Part shown: piece by piece, positions 16,857-25,146 of the stretch
Layout of the letters: each line of letters opens with the position of its first letter
How positions within the stretch are numbered: the first letter of the stretch is position 1
Source: Bradyrhizobiaceae bacterium Ga0074131
Lineage (GTDB): Bacteria > Pseudomonadota > Alphaproteobacteria > Rhizobiales > Xanthobacteraceae
DNA length: 64,000 nucleotides
Direction: 5' to 3'
NCBI GenBank assembly: GCA_001464035.1
Contig: LNEC01000020.1
Coordinates: 1-64,000 of the forward strand
The notes under the pieces: model-generated
What the model saw: the letters and a program-made list of their open reading frames with translations, nothing else
Told to the model about the DNA's origin: nothing
The model's database searches: none
Translations under genes and position numbers: made by a program

Positions 16857-16863
16857 AGACTGC

Positions 16864-18036
16864 TTACAGCCGCTCGACGATGGTCACATTGGCCATGCCG
16901 CCGCCTTCGCACATGGTCTGCAGGCCGTAACGCTTGTTGCGCTGCTTCAGGGCGTTGATCAGCGTGGTCATCAGCTTGGTGCCGGAGCCGCCGAGCGGAT
17001 GGCCGAGCGCGATGGCGCCGCCATTGACGTTGAGCCGCGCCGGATCGGCGCCGGTGGTTTTCAGCCAGGCGGTGGGCACCGACGCAAAGGCCTCGTTGAC
17101 CTCGAACAGGTCGATGTCGTCGATCGACATGCCGGCCTTCTTCAGCGCGCGCTCGGTGGCGTGCAATGGCGCGTCGAGCATGATCACGGGATCGCCGCCC
17201 ATCATGGTCATGTGATGAACCCGCGCCAGCGGCTTGACGCCGAGCGATTTCAGGCCCCGTTCGTTGACGACCATCACGCCGGAGGCGCCGTCGCAGATCT
17301 GGCTGGCGCTGGCGGCGGTCAGCTTGCCGTTTTCCGCGATCAGCCTGACGCCCCTTATGCCGTCGAGCGTGGCGTCGAAGCGGATGCCTTCGTCGATCGC
17401 GTGGGTATCGGTCGAACCGTCCGCGCGGGTGATTGGCAGCGGGATGATTTCGTCCTTGAACTTGCCGGCCTGGGTCGCTGCGATGGCGCGCTGGTGGCTC
17501 TCATAGGCGTATTGGTCGAGTTCATCCCTGGAGAGGCCGTACTTCTCCGCCATCATTTCCGCGCCGGTGAACTGGCTGAACACGATGTTCGGATACTTCT
17601 TTTCGATGCCCGGGCTCTTGTAGGTGCCGAAACCGTTCTTGGCTGGCAGTTGCGACGACAGCCCCATCGGCACCCGCGTCATCGATTCCACACCGGCGGC
17701 GATCACGATGTCCATGGTGCCGGACATCACGGCCTGCGCCGCGAAATGCAGCGCCTGTTGCGACGAGCCGCACTGGCGGTCGACCGAGGTGCCCGGCACG
17801 CTTTCCGGCAGTTTCGACGCCATGATGGCGTTGCGCGCCATGTTGTTGGACTGTTCGCCGACCTGCATGACACAGCCCATGATCACGTCCTCGATCTGGT
17901 CGGGCGCGGCGCCCGAGCGCTCGACCAGCGAGTCCAGCACGGACGCCGCGAGATCGGCCGGATGCCAGCCGGCGAGGCGTCCTCCCTTGCGGCCGCCTGC
18001 GGTGCGTGCGGCGGCGACGATATATGCCTCGGCCAT
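16864..18036 (-). CDS. Thiolase (acetyl-CoA C-acyltransferase)
   Basis: This 390-aa type II thiolase would cleave a 3-ketoacyl-CoA to acetyl-CoA and a shortened acyl-CoA. The acylated Cys is in SVDRQCGSSQQAL (near residue 90). The NEAFA motif, GGAIALGHPLGGSG with the active His, and the C-terminal CEGGGMAN with the second Cys are present; the C-terminal motif has Ala instead of the more usual Gly. It is transcribed divergently from the TetR gene with 154 bp between the starts and is followed by the acyl-CoA synthetase. Together with the dehydrogenases and crotonase on the other side it supplies the last step of a beta-oxidation-like pathway. Confidence 0.9.
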   Translation of the reverse strand: MAEAYIVAAARTAGGRKGGRLAGWHPADLAASVLDSLVERSGAAPDQIEDVIMGCVMQVGEQSNNMARNAIMASKLPESVPGTSVDRQCGSSQQALHFAAQAVMSGTMDIVIAAGVESMTRVPMGLSSQLPAKNGFGTYKSPGIEKKYPNIVFSQFTGAEMMAEKYGLSRDELDQYAYESHQRAIAATQAGKFKDEIIPLPITRADGSTDTHAIDEGIRFDATLDGIRGVRLIAENGKLTAASASQICDGASGVMVVNERGLKSLGVKPLARVHHMTMMGGDPVIMLDAPLHATERALKKAGMSIDDIDLFEVNEAFASVPTAWLKTTGADPARLNVNGGAIALGHPLGGSGTKLMTTLINALKQRNKRYGLQTMCEGGGMANVTIVERL

Positions 18037-18105
18037 GAGCGTTCTCCCTGTTTTGGGTGGGGTTTTGTATGACGGGCCGGATTAAAGTGGCGCATGAGGA
18101 TTTAG

Positions 18106-18119
18106 TCAATCAATCAATT
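18106..18119. repeat. Short tetranucleotide repeat in thiolase/tetR promoter region
   Basis: TCAA is repeated three times and followed by TT (18106-18119) in the AT-rich part of the divergent intergenic region. It may be part of the promoter or of the TetR operator; no clear symmetry is seen. Confidence 0.3.
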
Positions 18120-18190
18120 AACACTTGAGTGCGGCCCCGGCATCAGGTTATCTGCGCGCGGATTTTCCGCGCGCGGGCAATGGGATCACA

Positions 18191-18868
18191 GTGGGATCAC
18201 AGTTGAATACCAGTGTACCGGCCCGGCTTCCGGGCGGAAAAAACACCACGGCCGACAAGCTGCTGGTCGCGGCCAGCGAGCTGATGATCGAGCGTTCCTC
18301 CATCGAAGTGTCGCTGAGCGATATCGCGCTGAAATCCGGCGTCAACGCCGCGCTGGTGAAATATCACTTTGGCAACAAGGACGGCTTGCTGCTGGCCCTG
18401 CTGGCGCGCGATGCCGCGACCGAGGTGGCGAACCTCGAATATCTGCTGGCCCAGCCGATTGCGCCGACCGCGAAGCTGAAGCTGCATATCGCCGGCATCA
18501 TCCGCGCCTATCACCAGTTCCCCTATATGAACCGGCTGATCCATTATCTGCTGCACGAAAGCAGCGTGGATGCCGCCGACGAGGTCTCGAAATTCTTCGT
18601 CGCGCCGCTGCTCGATTTCCATCGCCGGCTGCTGACGGAAGGCATCAAGGCCGGCGAGTTCCGCAGCATCGATCCGGTGCTGTTCTACACCAGCCTGATC
18701 GGAGCCTGCGACCATCTGTTTTTCGGACGCCACGCGATGTCGCGCGCCACCGGCGTCGGGCCGGTCACCGACGAGGTTTGCCGTCAGTATATCAAGCACA
18801 TGGAAGCGCTGATTTGCGGCGGCATGCTGACCAGCAATAATGAAACGGCTGCCTCGGCAGCCGAATGA
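18191..18868 (+). CDS. TetR-family transcriptional regulator
   Basis: This is a TetR-type repressor of about 225 aa. The helix-turn-helix is visible near residues 20-60 (VSLSDIALKSGVNAALVKYHF followed by GNKDGLL), then a C-terminal all-helical ligand domain. The frame is open from 18125, but no Met precedes the domain. GTG at 18191 and TTG at 18203 both have GGGA upstream (the sequence GTGGGATCACA is partly repeated there), so the exact start is unsure. Its position between divergent catabolic operons suggests that it represses both and is relieved by an acyl-CoA intermediate. Confidence 0.85.
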   Translation: MGSQLNTSVPARLPGGKNTTADKLLVAASELMIERSSIEVSLSDIALKSGVNAALVKYHFGNKDGLLLALLARDAATEVANLEYLLAQPIAPTAKLKLHIAGIIRAYHQFPYMNRLIHYLLHESSVDAADEVSKFFVAPLLDFHRRLLTEGIKAGEFRSIDPVLFYTSLIGACDHLFFGRHAMSRATGVGPVTDEVCRQYIKHMEALICGGMLTSNNETAASAAE

Positions 18869-18934
18869 GTTAGTTTCAAGACCATCAAGCCCAGAGAAGA
18901 AACGCCCAAGGAAGGTTCAAGGAAAGGTTCTATC

Positions 18935-19693
18935 ATGCAGTTGCAAGACGTTGCCGTTCTCATCACCGGCGGTGGCTCCGGCCTCGGCGCCGCCACCGCG
19001 CGCGCCATGGCCGCCAAGGGCGCGAAAATCGGCGTGCTCGACCAGAGCATGGAAAACGCCGAGAAGGTCGCGGCCGAGGTCAAGGGCATCGCCCTGCACG
19101 CCGATGTCACCGACGAGGAACAGGTCAAGGCGGCGATCGCCAAGGCCGAAGCGGCCCATGGCATCGCGCGCGTGCTGATGAACTGCGCCGGCATCGGCGG
19201 ATCGCAGCGCACCGTCGGCAAGGACGGTGTTTATCCGCTGGCCAAATTCGTTCGCATCATCAACGTCAATTTGATCGGCACGTTCAATGTGCTGCGGCTG
19301 TTCGCGGAGCGGCTGGCAACGGCGCCTCCGGTCGGGGAGGAGCGCGGCGTCGTCATCAACACCGCCAGCGTCGCGGCCTATGAAGGCCAGATCGGCCAGA
19401 TCGCCTATGCCGCCTCGAAGGGCGGCGTGGTCGGTCTTACGCTGCCGGCGGCGCGCGATCTCGCCACCCTGAAGATTCGTGTCAACACCATCGCGCCCGG
19501 CCTGTTCCTGACGCCGCTCTTGATGGGATTGAACGAGGAAGCCCGCAAGAGCCTCGGCGCCCAGGTGCCGCATCCGGCGCGGCTCGGCGATGCCTCCGAA
19601 TACGGTAGCCTCGCGGTGCATATCGTCGAGAACCCGATGCTCAACGGCGAGACCATCCGCCTCGACGGCGCGATCCGCATGGCGCCGCGGTAA
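18935..19693 (+). CDS. 3-hydroxyacyl-CoA dehydrogenase-type SDR (HSD10-like)
   Basis: This is a 252-aa classical SDR. The cofactor motif TGGGSGLGAATA lies at about residues 11-22, Asp38 in VLDQS fits NAD preference, and the catalytic set is Ser in NTASVAAYEGQIG with YAASK. Overall it resembles 17-beta-hydroxysteroid dehydrogenase type 10, which oxidises short and branched 3-hydroxyacyl-CoA. In this cluster it would supply the second oxidation of beta-oxidation between the crotonase and thiolase steps. It lies 66 bp after the TetR gene; a dispersed repeat separates it from the following crotonase. Confidence 0.87.
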   Translation: MQLQDVAVLITGGGSGLGAATARAMAAKGAKIGVLDQSMENAEKVAAEVKGIALHADVTDEEQVKAAIAKAEAAHGIARVLMNCAGIGGSQRTVGKDGVYPLAKFVRIINVNLIGTFNVLRLFAERLATAPPVGEERGVVINTASVAAYEGQIGQIAYAASKGGVVGLTLPAARDLATLKIRVNTIAPGLFLTPLLMGLNEEARKSLGAQVPHPARLGDASEYGSLAVHIVENPMLNGETIRLDGAIRMAPR

Positions 19694-19705
19694 TATCACA
19701 CGACG

Positions 19706-19836
19706 CTGGACCCCGGATCAGCAGCGCACCGCTACGCGCTGCGCAGCGTCCGGGGAACGTGTCCCGGACGCGGTGCAGCGTTCTCCAGGCGATGCGAAGC
19801 ATCGTCCGGCACGATGCACCGCAGAGCCGGGACCCA
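19706..19836. repeat. Dispersed palindromic repeat (GCGTCCGGGG family), inverted copy
   Basis: This holds the same modules as 16740-16856 in opposite orientation: CCCCGGATCAGCAGCGCAC, CAGCGTCCGGGGAACG and CCCGGACGCGGTGCAGCG. The two copies flank the thiolase-tetR-SDR segment. Confidence 0.7.
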
Positions 19837-19853
19837 TGGAAAGGGAGCGCTGC

Positions 19854-20660
19854 GTGACAAAACCTCTGCTGATCGAGCATGACGACGGAGTCGACCGGGT
19901 GACGCTCAATCGCCCTGATAGCCTCAACGCGCTCGATCCCGACCTGATCGATGCGCTCAACGGCTATTTTGAAGGCCTGCAGCGCGACCGCTCCACCCGC
20001 GTGGTGGTGCTGAAGGGCGCCGGCGCTTCGTTCTGCGCCGGGCTCGATCTCAAGCATGCGATGGCGCGCCGGGCCGGTCAGCAGGAGCCGCCGGGCGTGA
20101 CGGAGTCGCTGGATTCGCAGCGCCGGATCGCCGACATCGTGCTGCGGATGCGACGCTGCCCGCAACCGATCATCGCGCTGGTGCAGGGGTCTGCGGCCGG
20201 CGGCGGCTTTGCCCTGGCGCTGGCCGCCGACATCCGGATCGCCACTAAATCCGCGCGCATGAATTGCGCATTCATAAAACTCGGGCTCGGCGGCTGCGAC
20301 ATCGGCACCAGCTATTTCCTGCCGCGGCTGGTCGGTGTCTCCGTTGCCTCCGAACTGATCCTGACCGGACGTTTCATCCATGCTGAGCGCGCGCTGGCGG
20401 TCGGGCTGATTTCCGAGGTCGTCGAGGAAGGCGGCCTCGATGCCGCGGCCGCGCCTTACATCGAGGCGATGATGACGGCGTCGCCGGTCGGTTTGCGGCT
20501 GTCGAAGGAATGCCTCAACATGAGCGTCGATGCCGGATCGATCGAGGCCGTGATCGCGATGGAAGACCGCAATCAGGTCCTGTGCAGCCGCTCGGAAGAC
20601 TTCGACGAGGGCATCAGGGCCTTTCTGGAGAAGCGAAAGCCTGCGTATATCAGGCGATAA
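19854..20660 (+). CDS. Enoyl-CoA hydratase/isomerase family protein
   Basis: This is a 268-aa crotonase. The oxyanion-hole loops are KGAGASFCAGLDLKHAM and VQGSAAGGGFALALAADIRI. In the catalytic loop, FIKLGLGGCDIGTSYFLPRL, the usual first Glu is absent and an Asp is present at the second site, as in isomerase-like crotonases. The frame runs back through the repeat, but GTG at 19854 has AGGGAG six bases upstream and begins MTKPLLIEHDDG, so I take it as start rather than the ATG at 19836. The next gene, a CoA ligase, starts 42 bp downstream. Confidence 0.87.
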   Translation: MTKPLLIEHDDGVDRVTLNRPDSLNALDPDLIDALNGYFEGLQRDRSTRVVVLKGAGASFCAGLDLKHAMARRAGQQEPPGVTESLDSQRRIADIVLRMRRCPQPIIALVQGSAAGGGFALALAADIRIATKSARMNCAFIKLGLGGCDIGTSYFLPRLVGVSVASELILTGRFIHAERALAVGLISEVVEEGGLDAAAAPYIEAMMTASPVGLRLSKECLNMSVDAGSIEAVIAMEDRNQVLCSRSEDFDEGIRAFLEKRKPAYIRR

Positions 20661-20702
20661 GAAAAGCGGTCCGCAACGGACCGAATTCCGGGAGACGCAA
20701 TA

Positions 20703-22577
20703 ATGAGTGGCAACGCCGCGGCGGTTTTGAGAAAGCCGGCCTTTCGCAAGATCGAATGGCTGGAGCGCGACATCGCGGTCGAGCGGCGGCCCGACGGCGT
20801 CATCATCCTGAAGTCGCGAATTCCGCTCAAGCCTTACGAGAAACATATCCCGGCCTCATTGATCAAATGGGCGGACGCGGCGCCCAGCCGGACCTGGCTG
20901 GCGCAGCGGGCTGGCGCCGACCGGCAATGGCGCAAGTTGTCCTATGACGAGGCCAAGCGCACGGTGGACGGGTTGACGCAGGGCCTGCTGGGCCTGAAGC
21001 TCGAGCCCGGCAGCCCGGTCGCGATTCTCAGTGGCAATTCGATCGAGCATGCGCTGATGACGATGGCCGCGATGCAGGCGCGGTTTCCGGCGGCCCCGGT
21101 GTCACCGGCCTATTCGCTGATGAGCCAGGATCATCTCAAGCTGAAATATCTGTTCGACCTGATCAAGCCGAAGGTGGTGATGGTGCAGGACGGCCCGGCT
21201 TTCGAGAAGGCGCTGAAAGCGCTCAATCTCGACGGCGTCACCGTCATTCACGTTGTGCGTCCGTGCGACGGCATCGAAAGCATCGCGTTCGCCGATCTCG
21301 CGGCGACGCCCGTGACCGGGGACGTCGAGCAATCGATCGCCGCAATCGCGCCCGATACGGTGGGAAAACTGCTGTTCACCTCCGGATCGACCGGCATGCC
21401 GAAGGCGGTCATCAACACGCAACAGATGATGTGCGCCAATGCCGCGATGATGATGCAGGTGCGGCCGCGTGAGCCCGAGGCACCGCTCGCCACCTATCTC
21501 GATTGGATGCCGTGGAATCACACCATGGGCGGCAATGCGCTGTTCAACCCGGTGCTGACCGAGGGTGGCACGCTCTACATCGACGACGGCCGGCCGATGC
21601 CGGGCCTGATCGACGAGACGCTGCGTAACCTGCGCGAGATCTCGCCGACCTATTACGCCAACGTGCCGGCGGGCTATGCCGCGCTCGCCGCCGCCATGGA
21701 AAAGGACGAGGCGCTGTGCCGCAGCTTCTTCAGGAATCTGGGCCTGATGGCCTATGGCGGGGCGCGGCTGCCCGACGATCTGTTTGACCGCATGCAGGCG
21801 CTGGCGGTGCGCGCCACCGGCGAGCGGATCGTGTTCTATACCGGCTGGGGCTCGACCGAGACTGCGCCGACCTCGACCGGAACCTATTGGGACACCGAGC
21901 GCGTCGGCCTGATCGGGCTGCCGTTCCCTGGCGTCGAACTGAAGATGCTGCCGGTCGGCGACAAGTATGAATTGCGGCTGCGTGGCGTCAACGTCACGCC
22001 CGGCTATCTCGGCCAGCCCGATCTCACCAAGGCCGCGTTCGACGAGGAAGGCTTTTACTGCATCGGCGACGCCGGCGTGTTCGTCGACCCGGCCGATCCC
22101 GTGCAAGGCATCATCTTCGCCGGCCGCGTGGTCGAGGATTTCAAGCTCACCACCGGCACCTTCGTCCATGTCGGCTCGCTGCGCACCGACACCATCGCCG
22201 CGGCCACCCCTGTGGTGCAGGACGCGCTGGTCGCGGGGCAGGATCGTCCGTTTGTCGGACTACTGGCATGGCCCAATCTGCATGCCTGCCGCCAGATCGT
22301 CGGCAACCCGGACGCGACCTACGAGGACGTCGCCAAACACCCCGAAGTGCTGGCTTGCCTGAAGCGCGGGCTGGAGGCCCATAACAGGTCGACCGAAGGC
22401 GCCAGCAGCATGCGCATCGCACGCGCCATGCTGATGATCGAGCCGGCGTCGATCGACGGCAACGAACTCACCGACAAGGGCTATATCAATCAGCGCGCCG
22501 GGCTCGAGCGCCGCGCGGCGTTGGTGGAACGGCTCTATGCCGACCCGCCTGGCGAAGACGTCATCATCCTCAACTAG
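20703..22577 (+). CDS. Feruloyl-CoA synthetase-like AMP-dependent ligase
   Basis: This is a 624-aa adenylate-forming ligase of the feruloyl-CoA synthetase type. The P-loop motif is LLFTSGSTGMPKAVINTQQ near residue 225; YTGWGSTETAPTS and the hinge around EDFKLTTGTFVHVG follow. It is a paralogue of the ligase at 46111, sharing the domain order and long stretches such as the SGNSIEHAL and SPAYSLMSQDH regions. It should activate an aromatic or aryl-alkanoic acid. In this cluster, next to acyl-CoA dehydrogenases, a saturated side chain (for example a dihydrocinnamate) is an attractive but unproven substrate. Confidence 0.85.
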   Translation: MSGNAAAVLRKPAFRKIEWLERDIAVERRPDGVIILKSRIPLKPYEKHIPASLIKWADAAPSRTWLAQRAGADRQWRKLSYDEAKRTVDGLTQGLLGLKLEPGSPVAILSGNSIEHALMTMAAMQARFPAAPVSPAYSLMSQDHLKLKYLFDLIKPKVVMVQDGPAFEKALKALNLDGVTVIHVVRPCDGIESIAFADLAATPVTGDVEQSIAAIAPDTVGKLLFTSGSTGMPKAVINTQQMMCANAAMMMQVRPREPEAPLATYLDWMPWNHTMGGNALFNPVLTEGGTLYIDDGRPMPGLIDETLRNLREISPTYYANVPAGYAALAAAMEKDEALCRSFFRNLGLMAYGGARLPDDLFDRMQALAVRATGERIVFYTGWGSTETAPTSTGTYWDTERVGLIGLPFPGVELKMLPVGDKYELRLRGVNVTPGYLGQPDLTKAAFDEEGFYCIGDAGVFVDPADPVQGIIFAGRVVEDFKLTTGTFVHVGSLRTDTIAAATPVVQDALVAGQDRPFVGLLAWPNLHACRQIVGNPDATYEDVAKHPEVLACLKRGLEAHNRSTEGASSMRIARAMLMIEPASIDGNELTDKGYINQRAGLERRAALVERLYADPPGEDVIILN

Positions 22578-22604
22578 AACGCATCACTAACCCGAGTACT
22601 CAAC

Positions 22605-23732
22605 ATGAACTTCGATTTCTCCGACGAACAGAAGCAGATGCGCGACCAAGCGCGGAAATTTCTCGCCGAAAAGTGCCCGCCCAAGGCCGTGCGCGCCGTG
22701 CTCGACGGCAACGCACCCTACGACAAGGATCTGTGGAAGGGCCTTGCCGAGATGGGCTTTCTCGGCGTCGCGATCCCCGAGGAGTTCGGCGGCGCCGGCG
22801 CCGGGCATCTCGAACTTTGCGTGATAGCAGAGGAAATGGGCCGCGCGCTGGCGCCGGTGCCGTTTTCATCGACGGTTTATCTCGCGGCCGAAGCCATTCT
22901 GCTTGCCGGCAACGCCGAGCAAAAGAAGAAGTGGCTTCCCGCCATCGCTTCCGGACAGGCGATCGGCACGCTGGCGCTGTTCGAAGGCAAGGGCAATCCG
23001 TCGCCCGACGCGATCAAGCTCGCCGCCTCCGGTGGCAGTCTCAACGGCGTGAAGAAACCGGTGCCCGACGGCGCCATTGCCGATTTCGCCGTGGTGGCCG
23101 CGCGCACCGGCTCGACCGGACGCGATTCCGACGTCTCGCTGTTCCTGGTAGACATGAAGGCCGGCGGCGTCGAAGCCAGGGCGTTGACCAACCTCGATCC
23201 ATCGCGAGGGCAGGCCGAACTTGCCTTCAAGAACTGCAAGGCCGAACCGCTCGGGGCCTCCGGCGAAGGCTGGAGCGTTCTCGCTCAGATGCTCGACCGC
23301 GCCGCGGTGCTGATGGCGTTCGAGCAGGTCGGTGGCGCCGACCGCGCGCTGGAAATGGGCCGCGACTATGCGCTCGACCGTATCGCCTTCGGCCGACCGA
23401 TCGGCTCGTTCCAGGCGGTGAAGCATATGCTGGCCGACATGTATGTCTCGGCGACGCTGGCGCGTTCGAACTGCTACTACGGCGCCTGGGCGCTCTCGAC
23501 CAACGCGTCGGAATTGCCGGAAGCCGCCGCCGCCGCCCGCATCAGCGCGACGCAGGCGTTTCAGCATTGCGCCAAGAACAACATCCAGGTCCATGGCGGC
23601 ATGGGTTTCACCTGGGAGTTCGACTGCCACCTGTACTACCGCCGCGCCAACGCAACCGCGCTCGGGCTCGGGAGCCTGTCTTATTGGGAAGACGCGCTGA
23701 TCGACCGCATGCGCAAGCGCAATGCGGCGTAA
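22605..23732 (+). CDS. Acyl-CoA dehydrogenase, smaller subunit type
   Basis: This is a 375-aa acyl-CoA dehydrogenase-fold protein beginning MNFDFSDEQKQMRDQARKF. The C-terminus has the VHGGMGFTWEFDCHLYYRR signature seen in one partner of heteromeric enzymes, and the canonical YEGT catalytic motif is not visible. It lies 27 bp after the ligase and 23 bp before a larger acyl-CoA dehydrogenase, so an alpha2-beta2 complex like those of mycobacterial FadE pairs is plausible. It would introduce the alpha,beta double bond, passing electrons to electron-transfer flavoprotein. Confidence 0.87.
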   Translation: MNFDFSDEQKQMRDQARKFLAEKCPPKAVRAVLDGNAPYDKDLWKGLAEMGFLGVAIPEEFGGAGAGHLELCVIAEEMGRALAPVPFSSTVYLAAEAILLAGNAEQKKKWLPAIASGQAIGTLALFEGKGNPSPDAIKLAASGGSLNGVKKPVPDGAIADFAVVAARTGSTGRDSDVSLFLVDMKAGGVEARALTNLDPSRGQAELAFKNCKAEPLGASGEGWSVLAQMLDRAAVLMAFEQVGGADRALEMGRDYALDRIAFGRPIGSFQAVKHMLADMYVSATLARSNCYYGAWALSTNASELPEAAAAARISATQAFQHCAKNNIQVHGGMGFTWEFDCHLYYRRANATALGLGSLSYWEDALIDRMRKRNAA

Positions 23733-23755
23733 CAGTCTCGCAAAGGACAAACCGA

Positions 23756-25003
23756 ATGAACTTCGATGACACCCCGCAGGAAGCCGCGTTCCGGGCCGAG
23801 GCGAAAGCCTGGATCGCTGCGAACGCACCCAAGCAGTATGAGGACGAGCTGAAAAAGTCCTCGCTCGGCCGCACCGCGCTGAAGGGCGCCAACATCCTCG
23901 AAGTGGCAAAGGCCTGGCAGAAGAGAAAGGCCGATGCCGGCTGGGCCTGCCTGCACTGGCCGAAGGAGTATGGCGGCCGCGGCGCCACCCCGATCGAGCG
24001 GGTGATCTGGCAGCAGGAAGAGGGCGCGTTCGGCAAACTCTCCGGCATGTTCATCATCGGCCACGGCATGTGCGGTCCGACCATGATGGCGTTTGCCGGC
24101 GAGGCGGAGAAAAAGAAATATCTGCCACCGCTGGCGTCAGGGGAAAAGGTCTGGTGCCAGCTGTTCTCCGAACCCGCCGGGGGATCCGACGTCGCCGGCC
24201 TGCGCACCCGCGCCGAGAAGCAGGGCGATAACTGGATCGTCAACGGCCAGAAGATCTGGACCTCGGGCGCGCATTATTCCGACTACGGCATTCTGCTGAC
24301 CCGCACCGATCCCAACGTGGCCAAGCACAAGGGCCTCACCATGTTCTTCCTGGACATGAAGAGCCCCGGCGTCGAGATCAAGCCGATCAAGCAGGCCAAT
24401 GGCCAGTCCGACTTCAACGAGGTGTATTTCACCGACGTGAAGATTCCGGACAGCCAGCGGCTGGGCGCCGTCAATGACGGCTGGAACGTGTCGCTGACCA
24501 CGCTGATGAACGAACGGATGTCGATCGGCGCCGGCGTTGCGACCGGTTTTCCGGAGCTGTTCGAGTTCTGCAACAGCCTGATGCTGGAGGATGGTCCCGC
24601 CATCGAGGACCGCAATGTGCGCTCCAAACTCGCCAACTGGGCGGTGAAGGCCAGCGGGCTGAAATACACCAGCATGCGCGCGATCTCGGCGCTGTCGAAG
24701 GGCGACCGTCCGGGGCCGGAGAATTCGATCGGCAAGCTGGTGGCGGGTTCGATGGTGCAGGAGGTCGCGATGTATGCGCTCGACCTGCAGGGCGCCGCCG
24801 GCGCGCTTGTTGGCGCCGAGGACGCCGAGGCCACCGGAAAATTCCAGGCCATGCTGCTGCGCGCGCCCGGCACCCGCGTCGAGGGCGGCACCGATGAGAT
24901 CATGCGCAACATCATCGCCGAGCGCGTGCTCGGCCTGCCCGGCGACATCAGGGTCGACAAGGACGTGCCGTTCAACAAGATACCGACCAGGGGAAGAGGG
25001 TAA
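23756..25003 (+). CDS. Acyl-CoA dehydrogenase, larger subunit type, copy 1
   Basis: This is a 415-aa acyl-CoA dehydrogenase. FAD-contact motifs CQLFSEPAGGSDVAGL and the segment NGQKIWTSGAHYSDYG are present; the C-terminus is EGGTDEIMRNIIAERVLGLP. Aligned to classical enzymes, the position of the catalytic Glu in YEGT is a Gly here. The open frame continues upstream through the previous gene, but the ATG at 23756 begins the domain. It is a tandem paralogue of the gene at 25147; the first 38 nt after both ATGs are identical. Confidence 0.88.
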   Translation: MNFDDTPQEAAFRAEAKAWIAANAPKQYEDELKKSSLGRTALKGANILEVAKAWQKRKADAGWACLHWPKEYGGRGATPIERVIWQQEEGAFGKLSGMFIIGHGMCGPTMMAFAGEAEKKKYLPPLASGEKVWCQLFSEPAGGSDVAGLRTRAEKQGDNWIVNGQKIWTSGAHYSDYGILLTRTDPNVAKHKGLTMFFLDMKSPGVEIKPIKQANGQSDFNEVYFTDVKIPDSQRLGAVNDGWNVSLTTLMNERMSIGAGVATGFPELFEFCNSLMLEDGPAIEDRNVRSKLANWAVKASGLKYTSMRAISALSKGDRPGPENSIGKLVAGSMVQEVAMYALDLQGAAGALVGAEDAEATGKFQAMLLRAPGTRVEGGTDEIMRNIIAERVLGLPGDIRVDKDVPFNKIPTRGRG

Positions 25004-25011
25004 ACACAGGC

Positions 25012-25104
25012 CTCATCCAGAGGAGCCGCGCGAAGCGCGGCGTCCCGAAGGATGGGAGCGGGCTCATGGTTCGAGACGGCGCAAGAGCGCCTCCTCACCA
25101 TGAG
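25012..25104. repeat. Palindromic repeat between duplicated dehydrogenase genes
   Basis: CCTCATCC and CATGAGG ends, with CCGCGCGAAGCGCGG and CCCGAAGGATGGG modules, place it in the CTCGAAGGATG repeat family (compare 4754-4866). It separates the tandem copies by 143 bp. Confidence 0.65.
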
Positions 25105-25146
25105 GTCGAGAGAGCGCGTACAAGAATCAAACGTGAGAGGCTCACC